Origin: Camellia lanceoleosa
Taxonomy: Eukaryota; Streptophyta; Magnoliopsida; Ericales; Theaceae
NCBI GenBank assembly: GCA_025200525.1
Contig: JANUSC010000050.1
Coordinates: 806,001-870,000 of the forward strand
Direction of reading: 5' to 3'
DNA: 64,000 bases
Shown here: positions 34,671 to 45,790 of the stretch, piece by piece
How positions within the stretch are numbered: position 1 is the stretch's first letter
Layout of the letters: the number at the start of each line of letters is the position of its first letter
Position numbers and translations under genes: made by a program
The notes under the pieces: generated by a model
Seen by the model: only the letters and a program-made list of their open reading frames with translations
Told to the model about the DNA's origin: nothing
The model's database searches: none

Positions 34671-35060
34671 TTCCTTCTCTTGTGTGTGATATGCTGAGAA
34701 TTGTTGTTTCTTCCTTCTCTTGCGTGTGATACGCTGAGAATTGTTGTTTCTTCCTTCTCTTGCATGTGATACGCTGAGAATTGTTGTTTCTTCCTTCTCT
34801 TGCGTGTGATACGGTGAGAATTATTGTTCCTTCCCTTCTCTTGCATGCGATATGCTGAGAATTGTTTCCCTTCTCTTGCGTGCAATATGCTGAGAATTGT
34901 TTCCCTTCTCTTGCGTGCAATACGCTGAGAATTGCTTCCCTTCTCTTGCACGTGATATGCTGAGAATTGTTTCCCTTCTCTTGCGTGCGATACGCTGAGA
35001 ATTGCTTCCCTTCTCTTGCGTGCGATACGCTGAGAATTGTTATTCCTTTCCTCTCTTGCG
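34671..35060. repeat. tandem repeat array in the E3 3' region, 34-40 bp units
   Basis: About ten units of the form CTTCTCTTGCGTGTGATACG followed by CTGAGAATTG. The first units are 40 bp and later ones 34-35 bp, after loss of part of the TTGTTTCTTC spacer. Long repetitive open frames on both strands come from this array. Confidence 0.9.
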
Positions 35061-35418
35061 TGTGCTACATTCAGAGATGTTGTGTTTGAGACTCTGGGTT
35101 TCCTCGGTAGTCACTTTTAGACTTCTCCGCGTGAGACGCAGTGAGAATTGCATAATTTTCTTACGTCCTTTCTGCATGAAATGTAGTTTGATTCTTATTC
35201 GCTTGCTTAAACCGTTGCCTGTTATGCTTCATTACAGCTCTATTTGCATAATCATAAGTTATGTTCGACATCGTGCATGTCGTTTGCATCTTGCCCCTGC
35301 TTGCGGGCGCATTTCTTTGTTATCTTGTATGCTTGTTTAAGTCTTTGGCCTTGCCAAAAATGGGTCATCTCTGAGCTTTGACATTCACTCCCGTCGTCTT
35401 ATGACTTTCGAGTTCTGT

Positions 35419-35432
35419 CAGAGAGGGGCAAC
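35419..35432 (+). other. E3 polypurine tract
   Basis: CAGAGAGGGGCAAC immediately precedes the 3' LTR start TGTAGACACCCC, the normal place for the plus-strand primer. Confidence 0.7.
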
Positions 35433-38400
35433 TGTAGACACCCCTTTTTGACCGTCCTCAAGACTTGGACGTCATCATTTGAACATTCGATGATCATCCA
35501 TGCTCATGTTCGTTTTGAGTTCCCGAAAGTCTCGGCTGCGCACCTTCCTTAAGGTCTCTCAACTTGACTATTTTGTGCTTGGTTGTGGACCAAGGACTTG
35601 TGGTTTTGCTTCTGAGGGACTAGGGTGGCTTGTTAGCCATCCCTACAACCCATCGGCTAAGGGATGATGCCATCGGCCTTGTCTTCTTGCTATTGGCCAA
35701 AAATGTTGGCCGATCGGCACTCTTTGTGGTCGATCGGCACTTTGTTTGGTCGATCAACCATATTTTTTAGCCGAAGCATTTCCATTTGCTTTTTGCAGAT
35801 ATTTTGTGCCAGTTGTGACAGCTGGTATGCACAATTCGCATCCTCCATACACATGTATGGAGGGATTTGCTTCAAGACTCAAGCTTGTTGAACAAGCTTG
35901 AGAATTAAAATTCTATAAAAAAGGGAGCCCCTCCACCCTTTCTAGAGGTTCTAAAAAATTGATATAGAAGTTCTATATCTATCTCCCTCTATATTTCCTC
36001 TCTCTCTCTACATTTGTGTGTGTGTTCTTGCTCAAAAGTGTAGATTCTTCATACTATTGCACACAAACACCTAGCAATACACCTTGCTTTTTTTGCTGAG
36101 GTACTAGAGAGTTGGTTTTGGTGCTCTTGGGTGGGTTTGAGCTCAGAAAAGTTGCTGGAGTAGTGTTCTTGAAGGTGTTCTTCAAGGGTGAGTAACCTAC
36201 CTTTTAATACCCCATTTTTGCTTAATCTTTTAGACATACTTGCATATTGTTTCAAGCTTAACTCTAAACTACAAAAAGTTCTAATTTTGCATGATTGTGA
36301 TCATTGTTTAAGGTCACTTTTGTGTTGGGGGTTGTTTACCCCCTCTTAGGCCTTGTTTGGCCTTATTTTGTGCCTTTCTTTTTGGGCTTTGGAATGACCT
36401 TGTTTTGACCTTCTCACCACTGAAATCCAGAGGATTTTCAGTGGTGTAGAAGTGGTTTTGGAGTCTTGAATAGGAGAGGGACACCCCGCTCTCCTAGTGT
36501 CTTGCATGCTTGCATTAATGGCTCATAATGGTAGCATGTTTGCTTAACTTGTTTTGGCTCCATTTCAGCAAGTATTTGGTGTTACTTTGCCATGTTATAC
36601 CTCTATCTAAAGTTGGTTTAATAGCCTCTTGCATGCACCATGCACTTGTCTTGCAATCCTCTCAATTGCCTTAACAAGCATCATGCATTTGGACCATCAT
36701 TTTTGCATGTTTTGGCTTAACTCAAAGGAGCTTTTAGCCTTATTTTACTATGCTTTAGCTCTGATTTGTATAGTCGTGGTCATAATTGTATTATTTTGTA
36801 TAGCCATGGTTTAACCTAGCTTGTTGGCTTTGAGTGTCCAAGTTACTAGCATGCATTGCTTTGACTATTCTCATGATTTGGCATCATTTGAAATCATATT
36901 TCAATCCATGTGGTGTAGCCATACACTCATATTTGCCATCCTTTCAATGCTTTTGAAGAGTTGTTGTTCTGTGCCTTAAGAGTGGACCATTGTGCATGCC
37001 TCTATGCTTAGGCCTTTAGGATGCCATTTCAGTGGGTTTTTGGGCTTATTTTGACATGCCATAACTCTGATTTTTGTTGCCCAAGTCATGCCATGTTTGG
37101 TTTTGATAGGTGCAGTGTAACACCGCTTTGTAGCCTTACATGCTTCATGCTTTTGGTCTTTTGTTCTAGCTTGTGTTGGCTAGGTTAGAGCATGCTTTTG
37201 GTCTTGTATTGACCTGCCTTAGGACTGTTTTGGTTGCCCTTGGCCCTTTGGGGCATACCTTGCATGGCCATGGTTTAAGTCCCTTTGCTAGTTTCAAGCT
37301 TTGAGCTTTCTTGCATGCTATGTTTGACTTGTGTGCATGATTTGGCATCATTCCTCACATGATTTCAGAGCTTATTGCATTGCTATATTCTCATGTTTGT
37401 CACACCTAACTCATGTTTGAGGATTGTACATTGTTGCATAATTTATGGACCAATATGTGCACATGTGTATTTTACCCTTTTGGTACCTTGGTTTTAGTGT
37501 TTTGGCCACTGACTTGGGCATGGCTGAGGTCTTCCCATCTTAGTTTAAGTCCATCTTTGCATTGTTGTTACATGATTATTACATTAACATGTTTGCATTT
37601 TGCATGCTTATGTTGCATTGCGTAGTATCTTCATGTTGCATACATTGCATTGTGTTTGGTTTGGGGTGTCAGACAGAACACGAGGAACGAGGGACGTTCC
37701 ATACTTGAAGTGATGAAACATGCCTCAATCCTCGGTCGCCAACACTCTTGATCCAACATGATAGAGTGTGAGGCATTCATGTGTTTTTGTGCATTCATTC
37801 CATATTGAATTGCACACTTGGCTCCTTTGGCCATCATGCATCGAAATGCGTGATTGGTGGCCCGAGGGTCGAGCATTACACTCCTTTGAGCCTTAAACAT
37901 GATAAGGGATGTAATTGCAAACATATTCTTTCAAATGTATTGTCATGCCCCTGTTTGTCCTCTGCTACAGCAACAGGAGCAATCTGCAGGAAGAGATGGC
38001 CGGTCGGCTATCTGGTGTGCCGATCGGCTAGAAATGTTTGGCCGATATCATCAAAGTTGGTCGATGGCCATTTTTCTCTGGCCAATGGCCTCTCAGAGCG
38101 TCCATGGGGTGGTTCAAAGGCATCACAGAAGCTTCCATAGTTTTCCAAGGAGCATAAGTGTGCAAACAGAGGCAACATGGGGCATGGCAACGGATTTCCG
38201 AGCGAAGCCGATCTAGCATGTATTTGTCCCTCTTCTCGAGGTTGCTTTATCTGCTGTGTAGCTTAATTAATTTATTTAATTAGTTAAGAGTTTTGTAATA
38301 ATTGATTAGCTTGTTAGTTAGTTAATTAGTTGGTTTATATTACTTATTCGGACCCTCTGTCGAGAGGGCACAACTGTTGTAATAAGTGTGCGTGGGTGTG

Positions 38401-39517
38401 TGAATGTCTTCCAACCCCACGTCTTTCTCCCTTTTACTTAACCGCTTACAATGGTTAGTTTTAGGTCATGTTTCAATTAGCATACTTATGCTTTGCATGC
38501 ATGCATTCATTCATCAGTCTTGCATGCACCGGGCTCGGCGCATCATACTAACTGTATCGTATTTCAATTCCAAGTTGAATACATATTATCAAGTTGCATC
38601 TCATATGCCATCTTAGAATAGCCGAGCCTATTTCTAGTTGCATTTTGCATGTGTTGCATTAGGCATTCTTAACATAACTAGGCTCATGCATTGATTACTA
38701 ACTAGTTTATGTTTTGGCTCAGAGTACTAAGGGAGCTTTTATGCTTTAGCATCTTGCGTGTGTGTGAGTGTTGCCATGCTAGCATGCTTGCCATGGGGCT
38801 AATTGCTTATGTGATATAACTGCCTAAATGCCTGTGGGTGGAGGTTGGATTACTTGAATTGGAACAATTCATTGAAATGCGAGTTTTAAGCCCACTTGAG
38901 GGTGGCAAAATCATATTGTTTTCTAAGCCCACCTGAGGGTGGCAAATCCACGACTTAGCCTACTTGCGAGTAGCACCTGCAAACTATTTTCAAACAAACA
39001 TAAGATGTTTTGTTCCAATTTAGGCGATCTAGTCTATACTTGTATGATGTGTGCATCACATAGTAATTATAGGCTAATAACCGGAATAAGACCACATGTG
39101 TTTTCAAAAATAAGATATCATGTTAGTAAAGGCCGATCTTTGATCGGGCGAGCGGGGGTGCTCATTGCATGACCTTCCCCTCTCATGCCCAAGTTCCCGA
39201 GCCGAGGCAACTTTGGTGATGACGGACATGTGGCCTTAGGCACAAGTCAGGGTTTCCTAAATTTTCCAAAATAAAACATTTAGGTGGCGACTCTGTATCA
39301 GATAAAGCAGTCCATGTTTGACACTTCTTTACAAAAATCATTTTTCCAAAACGATTTGTCGGATTTGGACTTTTTGGTGATTTATCGGTCTTGCATTGCA
39401 CTTTGCGACACTAGATTCAGAACCATGACATTTGAGTCCGAACTATAGTAGTCCAATGAACAAAACGGATATTACGCAATTTGCGCGCGGAGCCTGGGAC
39501 GTTCGGGCACGTCTACA
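35433..39517 (+). mobile_element. E3 3' LTR
   Basis: It runs from TGTAGACACCCCTTTTTGACC to CACGTCTACA, 4085 bp and uninterrupted, collinear with the 5' LTR. It includes ladder A at 35649-35758, the G-box palindrome near 35846, TATA near 35914, ladder B from 37999, the hairpin at 39133-39147 and the primer-site-like motif at 39285-39295. Non-coding. Confidence 0.9.
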
Positions 39518-40348
39518 GGTTACGTCTTTCTTCTTCACAAATAGCACCGGTGCACCCCATAGTGAAGTACTAGGTTGGATAAACCCTTTATCAAGTAGGT
39601 CTTGCAACTGTTCCTTTAATTCTTTTATTTCAGCAGTAGCTATTCTGTGGGGGGTTCTAGAGATAGGCTGAGTGCCTAGCACAATTTCAATAGTAAACTC
39701 TATCTCCCTGTCCACCAATTCCCCTGGTAATTCGTTTGGAAACACATCTAGAAATTCCTTAACAATAGGGATATTGTTCAATTCAACATACACAAATTGT
39801 TCAGATAACACACAACACAAATAATCCTGGCACCCTTTCTTGATCAATTTACATGCTTTCATTGCGGATATCAAATAAGGTGGAGGCACTACCCCGTTAC
39901 CCACAAACACAATTTCTTCCTGTTCTTGTGGTTTAAACACAACTCGTTTTGTTACACAATCAATAGTGACACAATATTTAGTTAACCAATCCATGCCCAA
40001 AATTATATCAAAGTGTCTAAAGTTCAAGGGCAACAAATCTACATACAGAATAGCATTCCCAATACGCATGTCACAAAAACGATATACAGATTCACACAAT
40101 ACAGATTCCCCGGATGGAGCAGATACACATAGTAAGTATGGCAATAATTCTAGAGGTCTACTCAGTCTAGATGCAAATGCACAAGTTACGACAGAGTGTG
40201 TTGATCCGGAGTCAATCAGTACAAAAGCATCCTGATTACATATAGAGATAGTACCTGAGACAACGGCTACAGCATTCCGTGTATCGCCCGGAACAAGCAC
40301 AAAAACTCTCCCTTGCCTTACAATATCTTCGGTGGTAGTAGATCTCAT
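39518..40348 (-). pseudogene. E2 protease and start of RT (cut by E3)
   Basis: An open stretch on the minus strand encodes the retropepsin with LIDSGSTHS (active Asp kept, about 40225) and the second motif FDIILGMDWLTKYC, then the linker FPNELPGELVDREIEFTI and the RT start [19 protein letters not shown]. It is cut at KKKD, where E3 inserted; the reading resumes at 18957. This fragment is better preserved than the rest of E2. Confidence 0.9.
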
Positions 40349-41304
40349 AGTATTTCCCGATTTTGGGATCGATGCAGAGGAGCTAGCAGCTAACTTCCAC
40401 TGTTCTAATTACTTTCTTTGGCCATATGCCTCATTTTTCCACACTTAAAACAAGCTCCTGACACACGGTAACAAACCCCACGATGCCTTTTACTACAAAT
40501 ATTGCACATTGGAGATGTATCTCGGGAAGAATTTGAAGTACTTGAGGCGTCCGTATTCTGCTTCTTCGAAAAGAAGCCTTGCCTTTTACTACCCTTCCAG
40601 TCTATTGTTGATTGGGTCTGTCTGGCTATGTTAGCCTATGATATTATGGCCCGGTCTAGCACCTCAATATAAGTTTCCAGCTTGAGAACATTTACCCTCT
40701 CTAGGATATCATCTCGAAGCCCTCCTTCAAAATGTCTCGTTTTCTTGTAGTCGGTGTCAATCACATGTGGTGCAAACCTGGCCAATTCAGTAAATTTGGC
40801 CTCATACTCAGCTACTGTCATGCTGTTCTCCTTAAGTTCCATGAATTTCGACACTTTTCTGTCACAAACACATTGTGGGAAGTATTTATCATAGAATATT
40901 TCCAAGAACCATGCCCAACCAATATCTTTATTATTTTCACGCATTAGCATCCACCATCTTCTTGCCTCATCTTCAAGAGTGAAAGTGGCTAGCAATACTT
41001 TTTGTGTCTCTGAACAAGGAAACACCTCAAACAGCTTTTCGATGCTGTGAACCCATGCTTCGGCCTTCAATGGATCTAATCCCCCATGAAACTGTGGCGG
41101 TTTCATTTTCTTAAACTCTTTAGTGAGAGCTATTATTCGGTCATCATTCTGTAAGTCTGGCACAGGAGGTGTCGGAGGTGGAGTATGTGGTTGTTGCCAC
41201 TGCTGTTGCCTCAATGTTTCTACCATTTCCTGAATCAATCTTTCCATTCTATCCATTCTAGCAGTAGAGGACTCTTCTATCTCATCACCTCTTGTTCTTA
41301 CCAT
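40349..41304 (-). pseudogene. E2 gag
   Basis: It starts MVRTRGDEIEES at 41304, followed by a Gln/Pro-rich stretch. The capsid part has LTKEFKKMKPPQFHGG, AEAWVHSIEKLFEVF, LEDEARRWWMLM and EYEAKFTELARFAPHV, with a stop at about 40636. Past the stop a zinc knuckle is readable (ACFKCGKMRHMAKES, about 40470-40430); its last zinc-binding Cys is Ser. Gypsy chromovirus-type gag, related to those of E4 and E5. Confidence 0.88.
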
Positions 41305-41547
41305 TTGATTAGACTTGCATTATTCTTTATACAAAAGTTTCACAAGTATGCATATAATAAGGAGCATATATAGTCACATAATTCGCAATGCAAGTAAATC
41401 ACAAACATATAACATATAATCATTCACCTTGAAGCATTTAAGCACATTCTTGATGCTTTTAGATTCATACTTTTCGCATGAATGCATCCTAGATCTTTTC
41501 TAGATGCTAATTGCTCATTTGGACAAGTGTGTGACTTATTAACTCGT
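41305..41547 (-). other. E2 leader between primer site and gag
   Basis: Non-coding and AT-rich, about 240 bp from primer site to gag start. Similar in length to the leader of E4. Confidence 0.6.
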
Positions 41548-41559
41548 GCTCTGATACCA
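41548..41559 (-). other. E2 primer binding site
   Basis: The plus strand GCTCTGATACCA is the exact reverse complement of TGGTATCAGAGC, the initiator-Met tRNA primer site. It lies three bases from the LTR edge at 41563. Confidence 0.9.
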
Positions 41560-41562
41560 CTC

Positions 41563-44013
41563 TGTCGTGACCCAAACCCGTCTCCATGGGCTAAGATCAT
41601 AACCGGCCAGTAATCATGCGATTACCTATAGCCTCAAACTAAATAAACGTATATCATCAGAGTTAAGGGGCCAAAACGGAAGCAAACTTAAAACTTTTGT
41701 CCATAGAGCTGTGCTTACATGGTACATCATAATATTTCACATACATTCGTTAATAACCCACATCAAAGAAAGTTAACATATAGCTTTATACAACAGGATC
41801 ATTCAAGTCATGGTCAACCAATCAAAAACTTATATACAATCGCGGTCTAACGTTTTTGCCAACATAGCAAATCTATAACAAAAGAACAAAAGAGGCGAAG
41901 ACAAGTCTCGCGCGTGAGACATTAGGCCTGACTCTTCAAAACCTTGACTGTTTCTTATAGAACTTCACCGAGGCTGGGTTTGTACATCTCCTGGCTCACC
42001 TACAGACACATGAATGAGAGTGAGCGAAAGCCTAGTGAATAATATCAACTAGAGAAGATACATGAACGAACTTCGAAACAGTTACATCAGACGGCCTTGG
42101 GCCCAGTTCATGTTTCTATCTAATGTATCAAATGAAAAAAGTTCTAGATGCATCAAATGGCCTCAGGCCCAATTCACTAATATCCGACGGCCTTTGGCCC
42201 ATTCATTCATGTCCAACGACCATTGGCCCAATCATTCATGTCAAACAGCCTTTGGCACATTTCCTTCATGTCAAACGACCTTTGGCCCAATCATTCATGT
42301 CCAACGGCCTTTGGCCCAATCATTCATGTCATATGGCCTTTGGCCCATTTCTTTCATGTCAAACGGCCTTTAGCCCAATCAATCGTATCCAACAGCCTTG
42401 AGCCCAATCTTATAGCATAACAGATATTTGTCCACAATTCAGATTAACAAGATTATGAGACTTATAAGGAGTAAGCAATAGGACAAATAACATACTTCAA
42501 AACATCTTTACTAAGATATTACTCACAGTGATCTGCTGGTGGATCTGCTCTGGTGCTTGAACCTACACATTTCATGAACATAATGGGTTACAAACGATTC
42601 AATCCGTTCTTAATTCATGCGTCCCTCTTAAGCTTATTTCTTATTCTTTTAACTCATTTACAATGCTTAATGTATGCCTTGGAGTACTTAGAGATGAAAG
42701 AGAATGGAAAATGAAACACAAAACATCTTTACAAAATTTCTGAAACAGGGTCGCTTCTGCCGCTCGAGCGAACCCCCACGGTCTGCAAAAGTACCGGTTG
42801 CCTTATACTTACGCTCGAGCGCAACTTCGAATGCTTGAGCTAAAGGTCAAACACATGACTGGACGCTCGAGCGTGATTCTCCCCGCTCGAGCAGACGTCC
42901 ATGTCTGCAAAACTGTTGGGAACTCACATTTCACGCTCGATCGGCCATTACCCTGCTCAAGTGGACACGCTGGATTCTGGGTTTTCCAGCAGCCAATTTG
43001 AGCTTCAAACTTGCATTCAAACTAATTTAACTTGCATATTATGACTCATACTTCACATGCAAACCTTCTAACATGATACAAATGCCAAATTACAACATTT
43101 TGAAGTCCAATTCCCATGGATCAATTTCATACTCATACAATTCTTGCCAAATTCATCTCCAAAACATGTAGTTGAGTCCATAGTCTCATTTCCATGGATG
43201 CATGTCTTAAATGACTTCCAATTCAACCCAATCAACATGTCTTATACACAAACATGAGGACTCATAGAAAATTGCTACATGCATACACACATTGATCTCA
43301 ATTTCATTGTGATTAACATGCTTTACCTTCAAATATGCAACTATATGGCAATTCATGGTAATTATACACATGCATGTACATACAAGCTCCATATTCATCA
43401 ATTACATAATTATGGTCTCAATTGCCATTTAACTTTGGATTCACAAAGCTACAAACTTAAACACATAAGTTTTTTCTCAATTACTCACCTAGGAGTTTTA
43501 ATCCTCACAATTGTAGTTAGATCTTGGAGTTAAGCTTCCAAATTCACAAACCTTAAGCCAAAATGAAAAATTCTCTCTCTTTCTCTCTCTAGAATCGGCT
43601 CCTTTCTCCCTTTCTAGAGTGATTTCAGATTTTGAGCTCACCAAAATGAAGAGTTTAGTGTAATAAGGCCCTTATATATGTTGGCCTAATCAAATTGATT
43701 AAGGCAAAGTAATTGAGTCTAATTTAATCGTTCTGAATCTAATTATTTCGTTTCGAATCATTTTTCAATTAAATTTCGTCGTAGACTCTAAAAATTACGC
43801 CAATCATAATGGCGTAGTCAATTTCAGTTTCTATGGCCGATAAGGCCTTCAATTTTCAGTTTATAACAGTAAGTTGAACAGATTTTCCTACGGTGAACAG
43901 ATATAAAGCCAAAATCACATATAATCATATAAATGGAACCCAAAACCATATTAAACACATAATCACAATCATAATTAAGATTAATTAGCATAATACGGAA
44001 CAGGGTTATCACA
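41563..44013 (-). mobile_element. E2 right LTR (5' LTR)
   Basis: It runs from TGTCGTGACCCAAACCC to ACAGGGTTATCACA, 2451 bp, collinear with 13818-16295. It contains the GGCC array (about 42095-42405), seven of the eight ladder sites (42761-42963) and TATATAA on the minus strand near 43672-43678. Confidence 0.88.
42761..42963. repeat. palindrome ladder in the E2 right LTR
   Basis: Sites start at 42761, 42812, 42832, 42864, 42884, 42934 and 42954. Spacings are 51, 20, 32, 20, 50 and 20 bp, the same as in the other LTR; the eighth site has been lost by a small deletion. Several copies are perfect CGCTCGAGCG. Confidence 0.85.
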
Positions 44014-44018
44014 ATATA

Positions 44019-44274
44019 CTTCCCAAATTAATTTATTTTTTAGGTATGGAGCAAATCTAATGGCGATTGCAGTTGAAACATTTAAAGAATTATTGAGTTG
44101 GAGACTTTTGGGCCCACCACTATATATTGTTTTTGGAGATTTGTATAAATTATAAATTATAGACATTTGTGTAATTACTTTTTAGCCAATTTGTATTTTT
44201 GAGGTTATTGATTAGTTAGCATTTTAAATTTGAGGTTGATTTATTTATTAACGGCCTGGAAGTTGGGGCGTTAC
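44019..44274 (+). mobile_element. possible end of another LTR (S4) inside the E4 LTR
   Basis: It ends GTTGGGGCGTTACA, a typical gypsy LTR end, and does not align with the E2 LTR, whereas sequence after 44274 does. The next bases, TGATG, also occur at 13524-13528 just before TG. A solo LTR covering about 13529-13817 plus 44019-44274 could thus have been in place before E2 landed in it. Confidence 0.35.
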
Positions 44275-44481
44275 ATGATGTGTGAGTTATTATATACATA
44301 TGTGAAAAGTTTTTGTTTCACGCCATATATGCACAAGCTCATTGGACAATCTTTGCATTTTGCTTCCGCTTTTGGCCCTTCGTATTAAATATGTTTTGAT
44401 TTCCGTCTGAGGCTGTTGGTAATCTCATGATTACTGGCCAGTTATGATCTTAATTCATAGGGGTGGGTTCGGGTCATGACA
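44275..44481 (+). mobile_element. E4 5' LTR, end part
   Basis: The stretch with CTCATGATTACTGGCCAG and GTTATGATCTTAATTC, ending GGGTTCGGGTCATGACA, aligns with the end of the E2 LTR read on the minus strand. It completes the LTR started at 10617. Confidence 0.8.
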
Positions 44482-44484
44482 AAG

Positions 44485-44496
44485 TAATATTAGAGC
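44485..44496 (+). other. E4 primer binding site, degraded
   Basis: TAATATTAGAGC against TGGTATCAGAGC: all differences are G-to-A or C-to-T transitions. It lies three bases after the LTR end, as in E5. Confidence 0.7.
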
Positions 44497-44716
44497 ACGT
44501 ATAACAACTCACACACTTGTCCACGTGAGCAATAAAGTGTCTAGAAAAGACTTAAGTTGCATTCATGTGATAAATATTTGCTTGAATGGATTAAGAATAT
44601 GTTAAAGTGTTCTGAGCTATGTGACTACATGATACATGAACTGTTACCTATCTGCCTATGTATGCTCCTTCTGTCTATGTATATTGTGTACATGGTTTTT
44701 GTATGAAATATAATGC

Positions 44717-45790
44717 ATGTCTCATCAGATAGTGGTGAGAATAAGAGCCGAGGAGATAGGGGAATCCTCTACTGCCAAACTGGATAAAATGGAAAGGTTG
44801 ATACAGGACAGGGCAGAAACATTGAGGCAACAACAACAATGGCAACAACAGTGGCAACAACCACAACCTCCACCTCCAGTACAACCTGTACAAAATTTGC
44901 AAATGATGGCTGAACAATAGCTCTTACCAAGGAGTTTAAGAAGATGAAAAATCAGACATTCCATGGGGGAGTGGATCCATTAAAGGCAGAGGCTTGGGTC
45001 CTTGTCATAGAAAAGCTATTTGAAGTATTTTCATGCCTCAAAGCACAAAAAGTACGGTTGGCAACATTTACGCTTGAAGATGAACCAAGGAAGTAATGGA
45101 TGTTAATCCGTGAGAACAACAAAGGTATTGATTGGGCATGGTTTTAGGAGATCTTCTATGACAAATACTTTTTGCACTGTGCCTATGATTGAAAAGTGGT
45201 TGAATTTGAGGGGCATAAACAAGGCAATCTGACTGTGGAAGAATATGAGGTAAAGTTCACAAAATTGGCCAGGTTCACACCCCATATGGTCGACACCGAC
45301 TATAAAAAGGCAAGAAAATTTGAGTGTGGTCTCTGCAATGATATTCAAGAAAGAGTGAATGTATTAAAATTGCCTACTTACGTTGATGTATTAGATCAGA
45401 ATTTAATGTCTAAAACTAACATGGCCAATCAGAGTAAACAACCAACTGACTAGAAAAGTAAAAGACATGGCTTCTTCTCAAAGAAGGGGTCATCAAAAAA
45501 GCAGAACACAGGATCGTCAAGCTCTTCGAGCTCCTCCAAAGATGCGGCACCAACATGAAACTAGCATGGTAAGAAACATCGTGGGGTTTGTTGCCGTTTC
45601 TCCCGGACTTGCTTCGAATGTGGTAAAATGGGACATATGGCAAGGGATTTTACCCAAACTGAGCTACAAAGAACTAGGAAACCGGCTGCTAGTTTGACTG
45701 GATCCATTCCAAAACTGGGGAATACCACGATGTCTGCTACTGCTCGAGACACAATGAAACAATGGAGTCTCTTTGCACTCGTCCAAGGTG
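44717..45790 (+). pseudogene. E4 gag, decayed
   Basis: It has a gypsy gag start (VVRIRAEEIGESSTAKLDKMERL) and a Gln/Pro-rich stretch, then shifts frame near 44920. Capsid pieces are KAEAWVLVIEKLFEVF, RENNKGIDWAWF and EYEVKFTKLARFTPHMVD. The zinc knuckle near 45607-45650 reads TCFECGKMGHMARDF, so its last Cys is Phe. Several stops. Close to E2 gag but on the other strand. Confidence 0.85.

Larger units (their letters stand above)
18963..39517 (+). mobile_element. E3, 20.5-kb Ogre/Tat-like LTR retrotransposon nested in E2
   Basis: The ends are TGTAGACACCCC and GTCTACA. The LTRs are about 4.08 kb each once the S2 insertion is removed (18963-26793 and 35433-39517). The flanks GGTTT (18958-18962) and GGTTA (39518-39522) form a duplication with one mismatch, lying in E2 RT between its KKKD and LRLC motifs. 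Internally there are a primer site, gag and protease. I see no RT, RNase H or integrase. An antisense plant-mobile-domain gene and tandem repeats fill the rest. The LTR ends, primer site and gag type point to the Ogre/Tat lineage; the missing pol suggests it was mobilised by another element's enzymes. Confidence 0.88.

Noticed and set aside
34624..34951. Open frames with repeated REGRNNNSQHI-like peptides
   Set aside because: They are translations of the E3 tandem array, in two frames of the same strand.
36049..36255. Conserved 68-codon minus-strand frame present in both E3 LTRs (also about 19560-19766)
   Set aside because: Conservation is that of LTR DNA as a whole; no coding signature and no recognised domain.
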